A DNA stretch of 64,000 nt from Brevibacillus brevis (GCF_001039275.2 NZ_CP030117.1:4154001-4218000), one strand, 5' to 3'; numbered from the stretch's first letter, positions 8,958 through 17,401 are shown. Notes: a model not told the origin generated them from the sequence alone. Program-made: numbers and translations.

Positions 8958-9334
8958 TAGGACAGTAGATTTTTCATGGCGGAAGAATTGAATCCGACGA
9001 TCAGGTTTTCACCGTCAGTCAGGATCGGACGCTTCAAAAGCTGAGGCTCTTCGCTAAGCATTTCGAGCAGTTCCTTCACCGACATATCATTAATATCGAC
9101 ATCCAGGTTTTTAAAACGCTGACTTCTCGTCGACAGAATCTCATCCAGGCCATTTGAAGTCATTTTAATAATATCAAGCAGTTCTTCTGCTGTTGGTGGA
9201 TTTTTGAACAAGTGACGCTCTTCGTAATTCACTCCGTTTTCTGCCAGCCATGCCTTCGCTTTGCGACAGGATGTGCAGCTAGGATAAGTGAAAAACGTCA
9301 ATTTTTGTGTTTGTGTACGTTCAGCAACGGCCAT
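8957..9334 (-). CDS. Spx/MgsR family (ArsC-like) regulator
   Basis: A 125-residue thioredoxin-fold protein of the Spx/ArsC family. It has the redox CxxC at residues 20-23 (SCTSCRKAKAWL), the STRSQRFKNL segment and the RPI motif (LLKRPILTDG). Spx-type proteins bind the RNA polymerase alpha C-terminal domain and reprogram transcription under thiol or stress signals. Length, the absence of Spx's basic C-terminal tail and the nearby yqgY- and yqgX-type genes point to MgsR (YqgZ) rather than Spx itself. The start is ATG 9334 with GGAGGGG. Automatic annotation might call it arsenate reductase; the RPI and STRS motifs argue for the regulator branch. Confidence 0.8.
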   Translation of the reverse strand: MAVAERTQTQKLTFFTYPSCTSCRKAKAWLAENGVNYEERHLFKNPPTAEELLDIIKMTSNGLDEILSTRSQRFKNLDVDINDMSVKELLEMLSEEPQLLKRPILTDGENLIVGFNSSAMKNLLS

Positions 9335-9537
9335 TGGTTACCCCTCCATCTCATCTATCACGAATGATTTCATCTATAAAAGTCTTACTATTTGCAGTTC
9401 TTGATGTTTGGTTCAAGCTCTTACAAAAAGTTAGTCAATAAAATTTCCTTCCTTACTTTGGATTTTAATGCTTCATTAACACTATGTCAATAGTAGTTAA
9501 TTTAAAAACTAGATGAAAATTCGTGTGATCTGCTGTT

Positions 9538-9582
9538 GTAGCACACTGCTACCTTAACAAGTAACACAAAATGGGATACACT
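9538..9582 (+). promoter_or_regulatory. promoter and adjoining palindrome before the SufR-like gene
   Basis: TTAACA (9554-9559) and TACACT (9577-9582) are 17 bases apart and look like a sigma-A promoter. A perfect hairpin-type repeat, GTAGCA-CAC-TGCTAC (9538-9552), abuts the -35 and could be an operator, perhaps for autoregulation. By-eye inference. Confidence 0.5.
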
Positions 9583-9614
9583 TATGGAGATTGTTTTGAG
9601 AAAGGGGTATCGGC

Positions 9615-10313
9615 ATGGACCACGATGCGCAAAAGTTAACCAGTGCTTTAGCTGACCCCACCCGTTTTTCCATTTACCAATTTGTCGCCTACAGTAAAGA
9701 TCCCATCACGGTTCAGGATATAGCTGATCATTTCTCTATCCACCCTAATGTGGCACGCTTGCATTTGACGAAGTTAGAGGACGTGAATTTACTCACTGCT
9801 GTTACAGACAAAAGTGGTAAGGGAGGACGTCCCAGTCGGTTGTACTCACTGTCTGAACAGGTTGTGAGTCTACAATTCCCTCCTCGTGACTATCAGCTGT
9901 TGGCCGATATCGCGATTGAAAGCCTGCTCTCGCTCGGCGAAGCTGGCGAAGCCGCTCTAATTAAAATGGGACATCGCATTGGAACAGAGATGGCAAAACG
10001 GGCGGTTGTCCAAAGCGGAATCAATTTAGAAATAGCCTCTATGGAAGAAAAATTGGACCTGGTCCATCGGATTGTCGTGGCTCAGGGATTGAAACCAGAC
10101 ATCGAAGCAATGGATGAAGGAAAACTGCGTTTTCGCGTAAATAACTGCACCTTCTCTGATAGCGCAAAAAAATATCCGAATGCCGTATGCCAGATGCATA
10201 ACGCTCTGTTGATGGGAATATTCGAAACGTACTTGGGGAACATTGAATTACGTGAGGATGATTCCAAAATTCGCGGATGCCAATCCTGCAACTATACGGT
10301 GATTCAGTATTAG
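9615..10313 (+). CDS. winged-helix transcriptional regulator with C-terminal cysteine cluster (SufR-like)
   Basis: A 232-residue regulator. The first 75 residues form an ArsR-type winged helix (LADPTRFSIYQFVA, then VQDIADHFSIHPNVARLHLTKLE, with a wing around GGRPSRLYSLS). The C-terminal half has four cysteines arranged C178-x13-C192-x29-C222-x2-C225, reminiscent of the Fe-S ligands of SufR-type repressors, so the protein may sense iron-sulfur status, oxygen or a metal. Metal or cluster binding is an inference. The start is ATG 9615 with GAAAGGGG upstream. It is a single gene with its own promoter and a palindrome. The target genes are not evident from the neighbours. Confidence 0.75.
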   Translation: MDHDAQKLTSALADPTRFSIYQFVAYSKDPITVQDIADHFSIHPNVARLHLTKLEDVNLLTAVTDKSGKGGRPSRLYSLSEQVVSLQFPPRDYQLLADIAIESLLSLGEAGEAALIKMGHRIGTEMAKRAVVQSGINLEIASMEEKLDLVHRIVVAQGLKPDIEAMDEGKLRFRVNNCTFSDSAKKYPNAVCQMHNALLMGIFETYLGNIELREDDSKIRGCQSCNYTVIQY

Positions 10314-10369
10314 CACCGCAAGTCCAGTCTCTCCTCCCCGGGTGACAACAATCCGTCATACCTTTATCG

Positions 10370-10398
10370 TTTACACGTGTTCACCTGTCCTATATAAT
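10370..10398 (+). promoter_or_regulatory. sigma-A promoter of the DUF2626 gene
   Basis: TTTACA at 10370-10375 and TATAAT at 10393-10398 are separated by exactly 17 bases. The start codon follows about 50 bases downstream. Confidence 0.75.
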
Positions 10399-10450
10399 GG
10401 GGGAGGAATCTTGTAAATCTTACCGGTCGAGGCAAAAAGGGGGGACAAAA

Positions 10451-10717
10451 ATGGATCGTATGTATCGCGTTCTTGGTTTCTGGACCATCGTGATCGCGTT
10501 GATGGCGTTTTGGGCAGAATTGTACCCGATGGCGCTCATCTTCTTCAGTTTGACTGCTTTCTTCGTAGCGCTGAGCTACATGAACCTGACTGAACGAGTA
10601 TACCTAAACATTTTCTTCGGCTTCATGTTCCTGTCTTTTGTTGGATTCACGTATTACACATTCTTCGTGATGCCTGTTGGTCCACAAGAACACGCTTTGC
10701 TACAATTGATCATGTAA
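10451..10717 (+). CDS. DUF2626 family membrane protein (YqgY-like)
   Basis: An 88-residue integral membrane protein with three hydrophobic segments (about residues 6-24, 25-43 and 52-75) and the family pattern MDRMYRVLGFW...ALSYMNLTER. B. subtilis yqgY encodes the same type, next to yqgZ (mgsR) and yqgX, both of which have homologues within 6 kb here. The start is ATG 10451, preceded by GGGGGG; an in-frame upstream ATG at 10397 lies inside the promoter region and is rejected. The function is unknown. Confidence 0.82.
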   Translation: MDRMYRVLGFWTIVIALMAFWAELYPMALIFFSLTAFFVALSYMNLTERVYLNIFFGFMFLSFVGFTYYTFFVMPVGPQEHALLQLIM

Positions 10718-10719
10718 GA

Positions 10720-10752
10720 AAAAAGATGCTCGCCTTGAGCATCTTTTTTGTG
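10720..10752. terminator. terminator after the DUF2626 gene
   Basis: A GATGCTC / GAGCATC stem with a five-base loop is flanked by A-run and T-run. It can act on both strands, serving also the convergent methyltransferase gene. Confidence 0.85.
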
Positions 10753-10764
10753 TTCTCCTCTTTT

Positions 10765-11862
10765 TTACTCCCCGGTGTCTTTCTCTTGGACCATGACCCA
10801 GAAACGTCCACCCAAGCCAGCAGGATCAATCAACTGCTGAATCGCCCGATTCCGTTTCATCGCAACGCTCGTGAAAGGGTCTGTATCCATATGCGCGACC
10901 GCTTTATGAAGCAAGCCATTCCGTATCAAAAACCGATCCTGTCTCATATAGTCTATTTCCCGTAAACCCGCCTTTTCTCCATACTGCTTCCACGCAGAAA
11001 AATTCACATGTGTTGTCAAGTCTTGTTCGCCTATGTTGATATACGGATTTGTATGAGCCTGATGACGATGGTAGCACATCAGTGTTCCGTTTTTTCGACT
11101 GGGATGGTACAGCTCTTCTTGCAGGTCGCCGTAATCAATCGTGATGACGAACCCTTTTTTCAATAGGCTGGAAACTTCTTGTGCAGCTTGCTCCATCGCC
11201 ATATTTATCTCCATCCGCATGCCGATTGGCAGCTTCAAGTTCAGCCCGCGCAAATATTCCCCTAGCGCTGGTGACATCTCCCCCAGATACTCTTCTAACC
11301 CGCCCTCGCCAACACGCACCCACACTTCCTGCCAGCCCGATCTAGTTTTCTCCACAATATGTACGGGAAATGCGTCCAGCCATTCATTCGAGAAAATAAC
11401 CCCTTCTATTTTCTCATGCTTGGTAGCTTCATTCACGGAAGAATACCAACGCTTCGGACCCTCGTGCCACTGGAGCGCCTCCTCCTGCATTTTCCTGTGA
11501 TACGGACTCGCCTCTATTAAAATGACCGTCAACTGTTTGTATACCTCTGGTTTGCTCTCACGGATGCGCTCCAGCATGTGACGGCAATTGGACCCGGTTC
11601 CACCACCGATCTCAACGAGCACAGGCGAAGTGATATTCGCCTTCTCCCATAATGCCAAGACTGCATCTGCGATTGTTTCCGCAAAGACAGGATGCACCGA
11701 TGCACTCGTATAAAAATCTCCCGCTTTGCCTACTTTGGGTTGTTCCACCATATAATATCCATAAGTGTCATGATAGAGGGCCAACTCCATAAAGCGTGCG
11801 AACGTAATCGCTTTCCCTGGTTGGCTTGCTATTTCCTCGTGAATCAGTTCGATCATCGTCAT
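10765..11862 (-). CDS. SAM-dependent methyltransferase, MidA/NDUFAF7 family
   Basis: A 365-residue class I methyltransferase of the MidA/NDUFAF7 (DUF185) group. The N-terminus carries the family pattern FMELALYHDTYGYY...GDFYTSASVHPVFAE, and the SAM-binding motif is LVEIGGGTGSNCRHML. The substrate-side segment EGVIFSNEWLDAFPVH matches the SNE-x-x-DAFPVH motif of the family. Mitochondrial NDUFAF7 dimethylates an arginine in a complex I subunit; the bacterial substrate is not known. The start is ATG 11862 with AGGAGAAG upstream. It is a single gene between convergent and divergent neighbours. Confidence 0.88.
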   Translation of the reverse strand: MTMIELIHEEIASQPGKAITFARFMELALYHDTYGYYMVEQPKVGKAGDFYTSASVHPVFAETIADAVLALWEKANITSPVLVEIGGGTGSNCRHMLERIRESKPEVYKQLTVILIEASPYHRKMQEEALQWHEGPKRWYSSVNEATKHEKIEGVIFSNEWLDAFPVHIVEKTRSGWQEVWVRVGEGGLEEYLGEMSPALGEYLRGLNLKLPIGMRMEINMAMEQAAQEVSSLLKKGFVITIDYGDLQEELYHPSRKNGTLMCYHRHQAHTNPYINIGEQDLTTHVNFSAWKQYGEKAGLREIDYMRQDRFLIRNGLLHKAVAHMDTDPFTSVAMKRNRAIQQLIDPAGLGGRFWVMVQEKDTGE

Positions 11863-11955
11863 AAGCTCTTCTCCTGCTATCCAAATTCAACTAGATAAGG
11901 CTATAATACGAAAAGAAGCATACAATATGGAAAGGCAAAAGCAAAAGGTGAAATC

Positions 11956-13029
11956 ATGCGCAAAATTCTTCTCGTCTTGTTCCTGCTTGTATGTCCACTG
12001 ACGGTATTCGCCCAGGAAGAGCCCTCTACTCCTTTGGAGCAGCTCATCCTGCAGCAGCATTTTACACAAAAAGAGCTGGAGCGAACCCTCACCTTACTCA
12101 AGGAAGAAGAGACGCGGACATACGGGGAAATCGCTCAAATGGATCTCGATTTGCAACGACAAAAGCTGGTGATGGAAGCGACACAACGCCGGGCCGGTGA
12201 GGTAGCGCGGGCCTATTACATGGGCGAGCGTACTAATCTTCTGACGTTACTATTAAATGCGGAAAATTTCAATCAGTTCTTATTGATGTACGACTTCTAC
12301 GAGATCTTGTACGAGCGTGACATGTCTCGACTAGAGTCCTATCATACTGAGCGCACCAAGCTCACCGCGATGCAAACCGACAAAAAAAATCGATTGGACC
12401 AACTTCAAACACTGCGAAAAAAATACGAGCTTCAATTGTCGGAGATGCTCGCTGTTGCCGCTGAAAAAGAAAAAAACGTACAAAAGCTGGACGACCCGAC
12501 GGTTGTGGAATCGATGATGAATCACTTGATTTTAGATTGGGAAAAACGTGGTTTGCCCGCTTTCCAGACCTTCTTCGGAATGCTCGCGCAGGTCATGGTT
12601 AAAGTTCCCGAGTTGGCGACGCCGGATCGAATTCAGTCGGAAGGTCTCCTCAAGCATACGCTGACCATCAACCAGACTGACTTCAACAATTTTTTGATAG
12701 AGAAAGACGCCTTGTTTAAACAATCCCACTTCTCCTTTGAGGATAACAAGCTGACCGTGGAAGGCACGTATGATCAGATGGAGCTAAAGCTCGTTGGTAA
12801 CTATGAGCTCGTCTCTCCTACCCATCTCAAATTCCACATTACCGAGCTGTACTTTGACGGCTTTGCCTTGCCTCAATCGACCGTGGAGGAAATGGAAGAA
12901 GCTTACGATCTCGGATTTTATCCGGAGCTGATCTCCCCCAATATCCAAGTACAGGGCATCACGCTGATGGACGAAGAATTAAAACTCCAATTACAATTCA
13001 ATCTTCCATTTGGATTCGGAAAGAAGTAA
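11956..13029 (+). CDS. secreted coiled-coil protein of unknown function
   Basis: A 357-residue exported protein. A Sec signal peptide is seen at residues 1-19 (KILLVLFLLVCPLTVFA, cleavage after FA-Q). Residues 25-180 are strongly coiled coil (ELERTLTLLKEEE, QMDLDLQRQKLVMEATQRR, DKKNRLDQLQTLRKKYELQLSEM) and include the hinge AYYMGERTNLLTLLLNAENF, which resembles the N-terminal coiled-coil region of PcsB/CwlO-type cell-wall hydrolases (GxxxxLxxLLxAxSF). The C-terminal 170 residues are a beta-rich domain, not a NlpC/P60 or CHAP hydrolase; no catalytic Cys/His is visible. The start is ATG 11956 with AAAGGTGA. It could be a wall-remodelling cofactor, but the function is unknown. Confidence 0.7.
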   Translation: MRKILLVLFLLVCPLTVFAQEEPSTPLEQLILQQHFTQKELERTLTLLKEEETRTYGEIAQMDLDLQRQKLVMEATQRRAGEVARAYYMGERTNLLTLLLNAENFNQFLLMYDFYEILYERDMSRLESYHTERTKLTAMQTDKKNRLDQLQTLRKKYELQLSEMLAVAAEKEKNVQKLDDPTVVESMMNHLILDWEKRGLPAFQTFFGMLAQVMVKVPELATPDRIQSEGLLKHTLTINQTDFNNFLIEKDALFKQSHFSFEDNKLTVEGTYDQMELKLVGNYELVSPTHLKFHITELYFDGFALPQSTVEEMEEAYDLGFYPELISPNIQVQGITLMDEELKLQLQFNLPFGFGKK

Positions 13030-13030
13030 A

Positions 13031-13057
13031 GCCAGCTATTCGTTAGCTGGCTTTTTT
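13031..13057. terminator. terminator shared by convergent genes, overlapping the capA-like stop
   Basis: GCCAGCTA-TTCGT-TAGCTGGC followed by TTTTTTC. The left arm begins just after the stop codon at 13029. The right arm forms the last codons (Ala-Ser-stop) of the minus-strand CapA-like gene. Confidence 0.88.
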
Positions 13058-14299
13058 CTTGGAGACAACCTTATTAACATGAGCCGGCATTTCCTTCTGC
13101 AATTGTGTCATGTATTGGATCGCTTCTTTCGTCAGCGTAGGATATTTCTGCCCCTGCTTCAGCTTCTCCAATGTTTCTGACACCGGGTAAATAACATAGT
13201 TGCGCTTGTTATTTTTCCGATAAAAATGAACGTAGGTCGGAATCATTTCAGCACTTTCAATGCTAGCCTCTCCTGACTCATTCTTGTACAGCACTAGCTT
13301 CAGGATTGCGCCAACATCCTTGTAGTCCCATCGCTGCGCAGAGATGAAATTGCCTAAAGAGTAAGTGATTAGTCCTTTGTGTTGCCGTCCATCTTCGAGG
13401 GTAACCGTCTTCCATTCATAAGGTTGTACCACATGTGGATGCGCACCCAAAATCAAATCCGCTCCAAATGTTAGAGCTTGCTCGGCGGTCTTGATTTGTT
13501 CAGGACTGGGCATGCGCTGATACTCATTTCCGAAATGAAGCGCCACTGCAACCAGATCGGCTCCTTTTTCTCTTGCCCGTGCGATGTCTTTTTTCATCAG
13601 TTCAGGCGAAATCAGATTGACCAGGTACGGCTTGCCCTCTGGGATTGCGATGCCATTCGTCCCATACGTATACGCTAGCAAGGCGAGTGTGAATCCGTCC
13701 TTGGTCAACAACAAGGGCTCATCTCGTTCCTCGGGACTCGCAAACGTTCCCGTGTGCGGCAGACCAGCTTCATCGAGATATTTGATCGTTTGCAGAACCC
13801 CTTGCTCTTTGCGGTCCATCGAATGGTTGTTCGCTGTCGATACCGCAGTGAATCCAATTTCCTTCAACGTATGTGCTAGCGACTCTGGAGAATTAAACAT
13901 CGGATAGCCTGAGTATTTGGCCTCGCTGCCGCTCATCGTTGTCTCAAGATTGCCGATGACCCAGTCTGCCTCGCGGAACATCGGAATGACATTCGGGAAG
14001 AAACGTTTAAAATCATAGCTTTTCGTCGCTGGGTCCCAGACGGCATCCAACTGCTCCTGATGCATCATGATATCCCCAACAGCGAGAAGGGAGATACGCT
14101 GTTCCGGAAATCTTGATGGCAAAGTCGGAGGTTGTGTCTCCTGTCGATCGGGCGCTGTCTGCGGAGGTGTTTCGGGATCAGGCACTTTCACGTTGGGAGC
14201 TTGGTTCGTCCTGTCTGCTTGGGCGACGGGTGCCGCACACCCAACCAGACTCGTGCAGGCGATAACGAGAAGGAGTGCCCATTTCCATGTTCGCTTCAT
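13043..14299 (-). CDS. CapA family lipoprotein (poly-gamma-glutamate capsule synthesis-like)
   Basis: A 418-residue exported lipoprotein of the CapA/PgsA-like metallophosphatase-fold group. The lipobox is LVGC (Cys near residue 21). The fold motifs are LLAVGDIMMH, GNLETTMSG, STANNHSMDR, VALHFGNEYQ, GAHPHVVQPYE and YSLGNFISAQ, the usual metal-site set. The region between residues 22 and 65 is a Pro/Thr-rich linker. The start is ATG 14299 with AAAGGAG upstream; a longer frame starting at 14368 lacks a site and would bury the signal peptide. No capB or capC genes are nearby, so a role in poly-gamma-glutamate anchoring is unlikely to be the whole story. Confidence 0.87.
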   Translation of the reverse strand: MKRTWKWALLLVIACTSLVGCAAPVAQADRTNQAPNVKVPDPETPPQTAPDRQETQPPTLPSRFPEQRISLLAVGDIMMHQEQLDAVWDPATKSYDFKRFFPNVIPMFREADWVIGNLETTMSGSEAKYSGYPMFNSPESLAHTLKEIGFTAVSTANNHSMDRKEQGVLQTIKYLDEAGLPHTGTFASPEERDEPLLLTKDGFTLALLAYTYGTNGIAIPEGKPYLVNLISPELMKKDIARAREKGADLVAVALHFGNEYQRMPSPEQIKTAEQALTFGADLILGAHPHVVQPYEWKTVTLEDGRQHKGLITYSLGNFISAQRWDYKDVGAILKLVLYKNESGEASIESAEMIPTYVHFYRKNNKRNYVIYPVSETLEKLKQGQKYPTLTKEAIQYMTQLQKEMPAHVNKVVSKKKAS

Positions 14300-14392
14300 A
14301 ATGAATAGCTCCTTTAGTAAATGGTGACCCCTTCCTTTTCTCCACCACCTGACAAAATCCTCTCCCAACCTTTATAAAGAATGATGAAGTAA

Positions 14393-15040
14393 CTAGCGAA
14401 GCATGCCTGTAACAAACGGATTGTACGTTTTCTCGTAGTCGATCGTCGTCTTCGGACCATGCCCTGGATAAACAATGGTTTCATCATCGAGCTCAAACAG
14501 CTTGTCTTGGATGCTGATCATCAGTGTCTCGTAATCTCCTCCGAAGAGATCCGTACGCCCGATGCTCTGGTTAAACAGAACGTCGCCACCGAAGCAATGC
14601 TGGCCAATTACAAATGAACAGCTGCCCGGTGAATGACCTGGCGTATGAAGCACCTGAATGTGAAAACCTGCCAGTTCCAGAGTCTGACCATCCTCTAGCT
14701 CGTGCTCCGCCCGCTCACATACGATGAGTTCAGGTAGATTCCAGCGTCGAGATCCGTTGAGATCCGGGTTTGTGAGCCATTCCTGCTCCAGCGGATGAAT
14801 GTAAACCGGTGCTTTTGTCAATTCTCTTACTTGGTTGAGACCACCAATATGATCCAAGTGGGCATGCGTCAAAAGAATGGCAACGACGTTTTTATTCGCG
14901 AGGGCGTGGAGCAACTGATCTGGCTCCATGCCCGGGTCAATCACAATGGTTTGATTGGTATCGGTGTTTGTCACCACATACGCATTGGTTTGAAATGCTC
15001 CCAACGCATAGGATTCAATGGCAAGATTTTGATTCTCCAT
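14393..15040 (-). CDS. MBL-fold metallo-hydrolase, YqgX/glyoxalase II-like
   Basis: A 215-residue zinc hydrolase. The metal motif THAHLDHIGG (HxHxDH), HTPGHSPGS, the GGDVLF Asp and YPGHGPKT supply the two-metal site. The family includes hydroxyacylglutathione and hydroxyacylbacillithiol hydrolases; YqgX of B. subtilis is the closest namesake. The start is ATG 15040 with a perfect AAGGAGG six bases before it; the frame continues upstream without a site. The capA-like gene follows 93 bases downstream on the same strand. Confidence 0.86.
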   Translation of the reverse strand: MENQNLAIESYALGAFQTNAYVVTNTDTNQTIVIDPGMEPDQLLHALANKNVVAILLTHAHLDHIGGLNQVRELTKAPVYIHPLEQEWLTNPDLNGSRRWNLPELIVCERAEHELEDGQTLELAGFHIQVLHTPGHSPGSCSFVIGQHCFGGDVLFNQSIGRTDLFGGDYETLMISIQDKLFELDDETIVYPGHGPKTTIDYEKTYNPFVTGMLR

Positions 15041-15103
15041 AAGAAACCTCCTTGATTTTTTGATACGATAGAAAAAACACGCTTGCAAACATGGGGGTAT
15101 GAC

Positions 15104-15604
15104 ATGCGCCATATGTACGGAATTGAACTGAATGTACCAGCCGGGAAGCTCCCTGGCTTCTATGCTCAAGTCATACATAAAATCGGAGATCATGTCAATG
15201 TCTTTGATCGGGACAAACTGCTTTTTATTGTAGAGAATCAAGCTGAACAGGAGAAGCTGGTAACCATTTTGGAGAAGTCCAACATGTTAGGTGATGCCTT
15301 CTCTCTATTGCTGCTCCCGTCAGCAACCACAATCGATCAACTCGATGATATCGGTTTTGTCTCCCAAAATGAACATTTGTATGTATATGCAGATCAAGTT
15401 GCCATCGTAACGCTCGGAGCTCCATCCCACTCTGAAGATCAGTGGGCAGCCAAGGAGCAACTCCGCGAGCATGTTCTAGGCGTGATACCCGAAAATACAC
15501 AACAGCCCGAAGCCTACCTGATCGATCAAAGCTTGATTCCACTGGCAGAGGGAATCGCGAAGGCTTATCAAGTGAAGCTCGTTTGGCTCCATCCGACTAC
15601 ATAA
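15104..15604 (+). CDS. hypothetical protein
   Basis: A 166-residue soluble protein that I do not recognise. It has no signal peptide or membrane segment and a mixed alpha/beta composition (MRHMYGIELNVPAGKLPGFY, YVYADQVAIVTLGAP). The start is ATG 15104, seven bases after GGGGGT; a TTG at 15083 lacks a site. It is divergent from the MBL-fold gene, with 63 bases between the two starts, so their promoters must overlap. Its own terminator follows. Confidence 0.65.
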   Translation: MRHMYGIELNVPAGKLPGFYAQVIHKIGDHVNVFDRDKLLFIVENQAEQEKLVTILEKSNMLGDAFSLLLLPSATTIDQLDDIGFVSQNEHLYVYADQVAIVTLGAPSHSEDQWAAKEQLREHVLGVIPENTQQPEAYLIDQSLIPLAEGIAKAYQVKLVWLHPTT

Positions 15605-15619
15605 ATCCATGACACGCAA

Positions 15620-15660
15620 AAAAAGGGAGCTCCTGATAAGCGAACTCCCTTCTCCTTTTT
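15620..15660. terminator. terminator between convergent genes
   Basis: AAGGGAGCTC and GAACTCCCTT pair around a nine-base loop, followed by CTCCTTTTT on the plus strand and an A/T run on the other side. Confidence 0.7.
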
Positions 15661-16198
15661 ACGATGATTTACGATCAAATCGGAACCACGCAACTTGATT
15701 GTCCACAAGACCAAAATTGGCGGTGTATTTGCTGCCTTCATATATCACTTCTTGTTCGCCTTTTCCTTTGCCGTACAGCTTCTCTAGCTGTTCCGCACTG
15801 TCAAACATGGCGAGTCCTCGATATGTTTTGAATTTTTGCGCGTCCTCACGTGGTACTCCTCCCAGCATGATCGATGTCAATTCACCTTTGTGGACTTTGA
15901 GCATCATCTGGGTCTGATCCACTAGCAGCATCCCCATCACGGCATCTCCCGCACCCTGCGCCATCTGCTCTACCGTGTAGCTTTGCCTTGTCACCATATC
16001 CATAAAATCAGCTTTTGTCGGTTTCAAAATATCCATCGCTTCTTTTATGTTCTGCCCGAGATAGACGCCGTTTACTCCGTATTCCTTTTGATTTTCGGGG
16101 TCAAATGTAGCAGTTGGTTCCGACTGGGTCGAACACGCGGCCAAAACTACTATTGTTACTACCCAAAACGCAGTCATTCGCAAGCATTTCCACATCAT
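15659..16198 (-). CDS. lipoprotein of unknown function
   Basis: A 179-residue lipoprotein with the signal FWVVTIVVLAAC (lipobox LAAC, Cys 22). The mature part carries a segment GVYLGQNIKEAMDIL...YRGLAMFDSAEQLEKLYGKGKGEQEVIYEGSKYTANFGL resembling small SmpA/YfiR-like sensor folds, but I cannot assign a family. Two adjacent ATGs (16198 and 16195) share GGTGGG upstream. It likely sits on the outer face of the cytoplasmic membrane. It is convergent with the hypothetical gene at 15104. Confidence 0.7.
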   Translation of the reverse strand: MMWKCLRMTAFWVVTIVVLAACSTQSEPTATFDPENQKEYGVNGVYLGQNIKEAMDILKPTKADFMDMVTRQSYTVEQMAQGAGDAVMGMLLVDQTQMMLKVHKGELTSIMLGGVPREDAQKFKTYRGLAMFDSAEQLEKLYGKGKGEQEVIYEGSKYTANFGLVDNQVAWFRFDRKSS

Positions 16199-16280
16199 TC
16201 ACCTGTGCCCACCTTTGCTACCGCTCTTTTGGTTATCTTAGCGTATTCGGCAAGCATCGGGCAACCTTAGGGAGACGAGC

Positions 16281-16730
16281 TTATTCTCGTGTTCCGCTGA
16301 CTTTGCGGCGAGGTCGATTTGGTGGCAGATTGTTGTCCACCGATTGTTTGAAGCTCTCTAGTATTTTGAGGAGTGATGCGAAAAAAGGCGAGCCAAATAC
16401 CGCAACAATTCCCCACATCCAGGTTCCTAGCTGCCACGAATTTTTTACATAAGCGGATTGGGCACCAGTTAAAATAAGAGCCGGGTCCAGCCCAAGCATG
16501 CCAAAAATGACACCCGCAGCCAATACGGAAATAAGTAGATTGAAAAAACGCTTGTAGTGCATCAATCGAGCTGCGTGATACTGATCCTCCCAGCAATTTT
16601 CTTTCGCCTCATAGTCCGTCGCCAAAAAGGGAATGACTGATTTAAAAGCTTCGGTAACGCCTGCTGCCGCGCTGGACACCGCTGTTATATAAATCAAAAA
16701 AGAAATAGATGAATCCAACGTAACCATCAT
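16281..16730 (-). CDS. hypothetical membrane protein
   Basis: A 149-residue protein with two or three hydrophobic segments (FLIYITAVSSAAAGVTEAF, FFNLLISVLAAGVIFGMLG and WGIVAVFGSPFFASLLKI) and a basic C-terminal tail (NLPPNRPRRKVSGTRE). The start is one of two adjacent ATGs at 16730/16727 behind AAGGGGGG. I do not recognise the family. The upstream 130 bases hold the start region of the divergent DinB-like gene. Confidence 0.6.
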   Translation of the reverse strand: MMVTLDSSISFLIYITAVSSAAAGVTEAFKSVIPFLATDYEAKENCWEDQYHAARLMHYKRFFNLLISVLAAGVIFGMLGLDPALILTGAQSAYVKNSWQLGTWMWGIVAVFGSPFFASLLKILESFKQSVDNNLPPNRPRRKVSGTRE

Positions 16731-16865
16731 TCTTCCCCCCTTTGTACATATGTATGGAGTTAGAGGGACAACTTGCAAATTTTTTTGCAGTTTGTATATT
16801 TCCCCTTTTCTGTTTATGCGGTAACATGTTGGTGCATGTAAATATGAGGAAGGGCAGGGATTGCT

Positions 16866-17342
16866 ATGCAGGACTTTTCTTTTGTATGGAATCAGTACGA
16901 CTTGATTCGCGGAATGTTTTTGAAGAGATTAACAGAAATAACCGAGGAAGAAGCAGACGTGGTTCCCGATGGCTTTAAAAACAACATTCGCTGGAATATT
17001 GGTCATCTTCTCCTGACACAAGATTACTTGCTCTTCGGACCAGAAGGAATGAAATGTCCTCCGTATTACGCAGCCATGTTTTCTCCAGGAACCAAGCCTG
17101 CTGATTGGCAAAAAGAAGGACCTTCCCTCGAGACTTTAGCTGCCGAGCTAAAAGAACAGCATGTGCGTATCAAAGAAGAATTGCACTCCCGCTTGAATGA
17201 TCCATTGCCAAAACCGTTTGAACTAGGAGACAGAGGTACTATGCATACTTATGGGGAAATGATGGTCTTCACTCTTTTCCATGAAGGTATGCACATCGGA
17301 TGTATTTCGTCTTTACGAAATGCGATTGCAGCTGCTAAATAA
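16866..17342 (+). CDS. DinB/YfiT-superfamily protein
   Basis: A 158-residue four-helix-bundle protein of the DinB superfamily, whose members are usually thiol-dependent metalloenzymes (for example bacillithiol transferases). The metal triad is visible as His in NIGHLLL (residue 47) and HEGMH (His 139, His 143). The segment VPDGFKNNIRWNIGHLLLTQDYLLFG recurs in a paralogue at 62136-62600. The start is ATG 16866 with AGGGA upstream. The substrate is unknown. Confidence 0.85.
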   Translation: MQDFSFVWNQYDLIRGMFLKRLTEITEEEADVVPDGFKNNIRWNIGHLLLTQDYLLFGPEGMKCPPYYAAMFSPGTKPADWQKEGPSLETLAAELKEQHVRIKEELHSRLNDPLPKPFELGDRGTMHTYGEMMVFTLFHEGMHIGCISSLRNAIAAAK

Positions 17343-17355
17343 GGAAATTTGGACA

Positions 17356-17390
17356 AAAACGCGGAGATTTTTTATCCGCGTTTTTTTTTG
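17356..17390 (+). terminator. terminator of the DinB-like gene
   Basis: AAACGCGGA and TCCGCGTTT pair around a nine-base loop, followed by a long T-run. Confidence 0.85.
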
Positions 17391-17401
17391 CCTCCGAATC
17401 T

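Noticed and set aside
10726..10965. A plus-strand frame starting inside the terminator after the DUF2626 gene
   Set aside because: It begins in the terminator hairpin, lies opposite the MidA-type gene and has no ribosome site.
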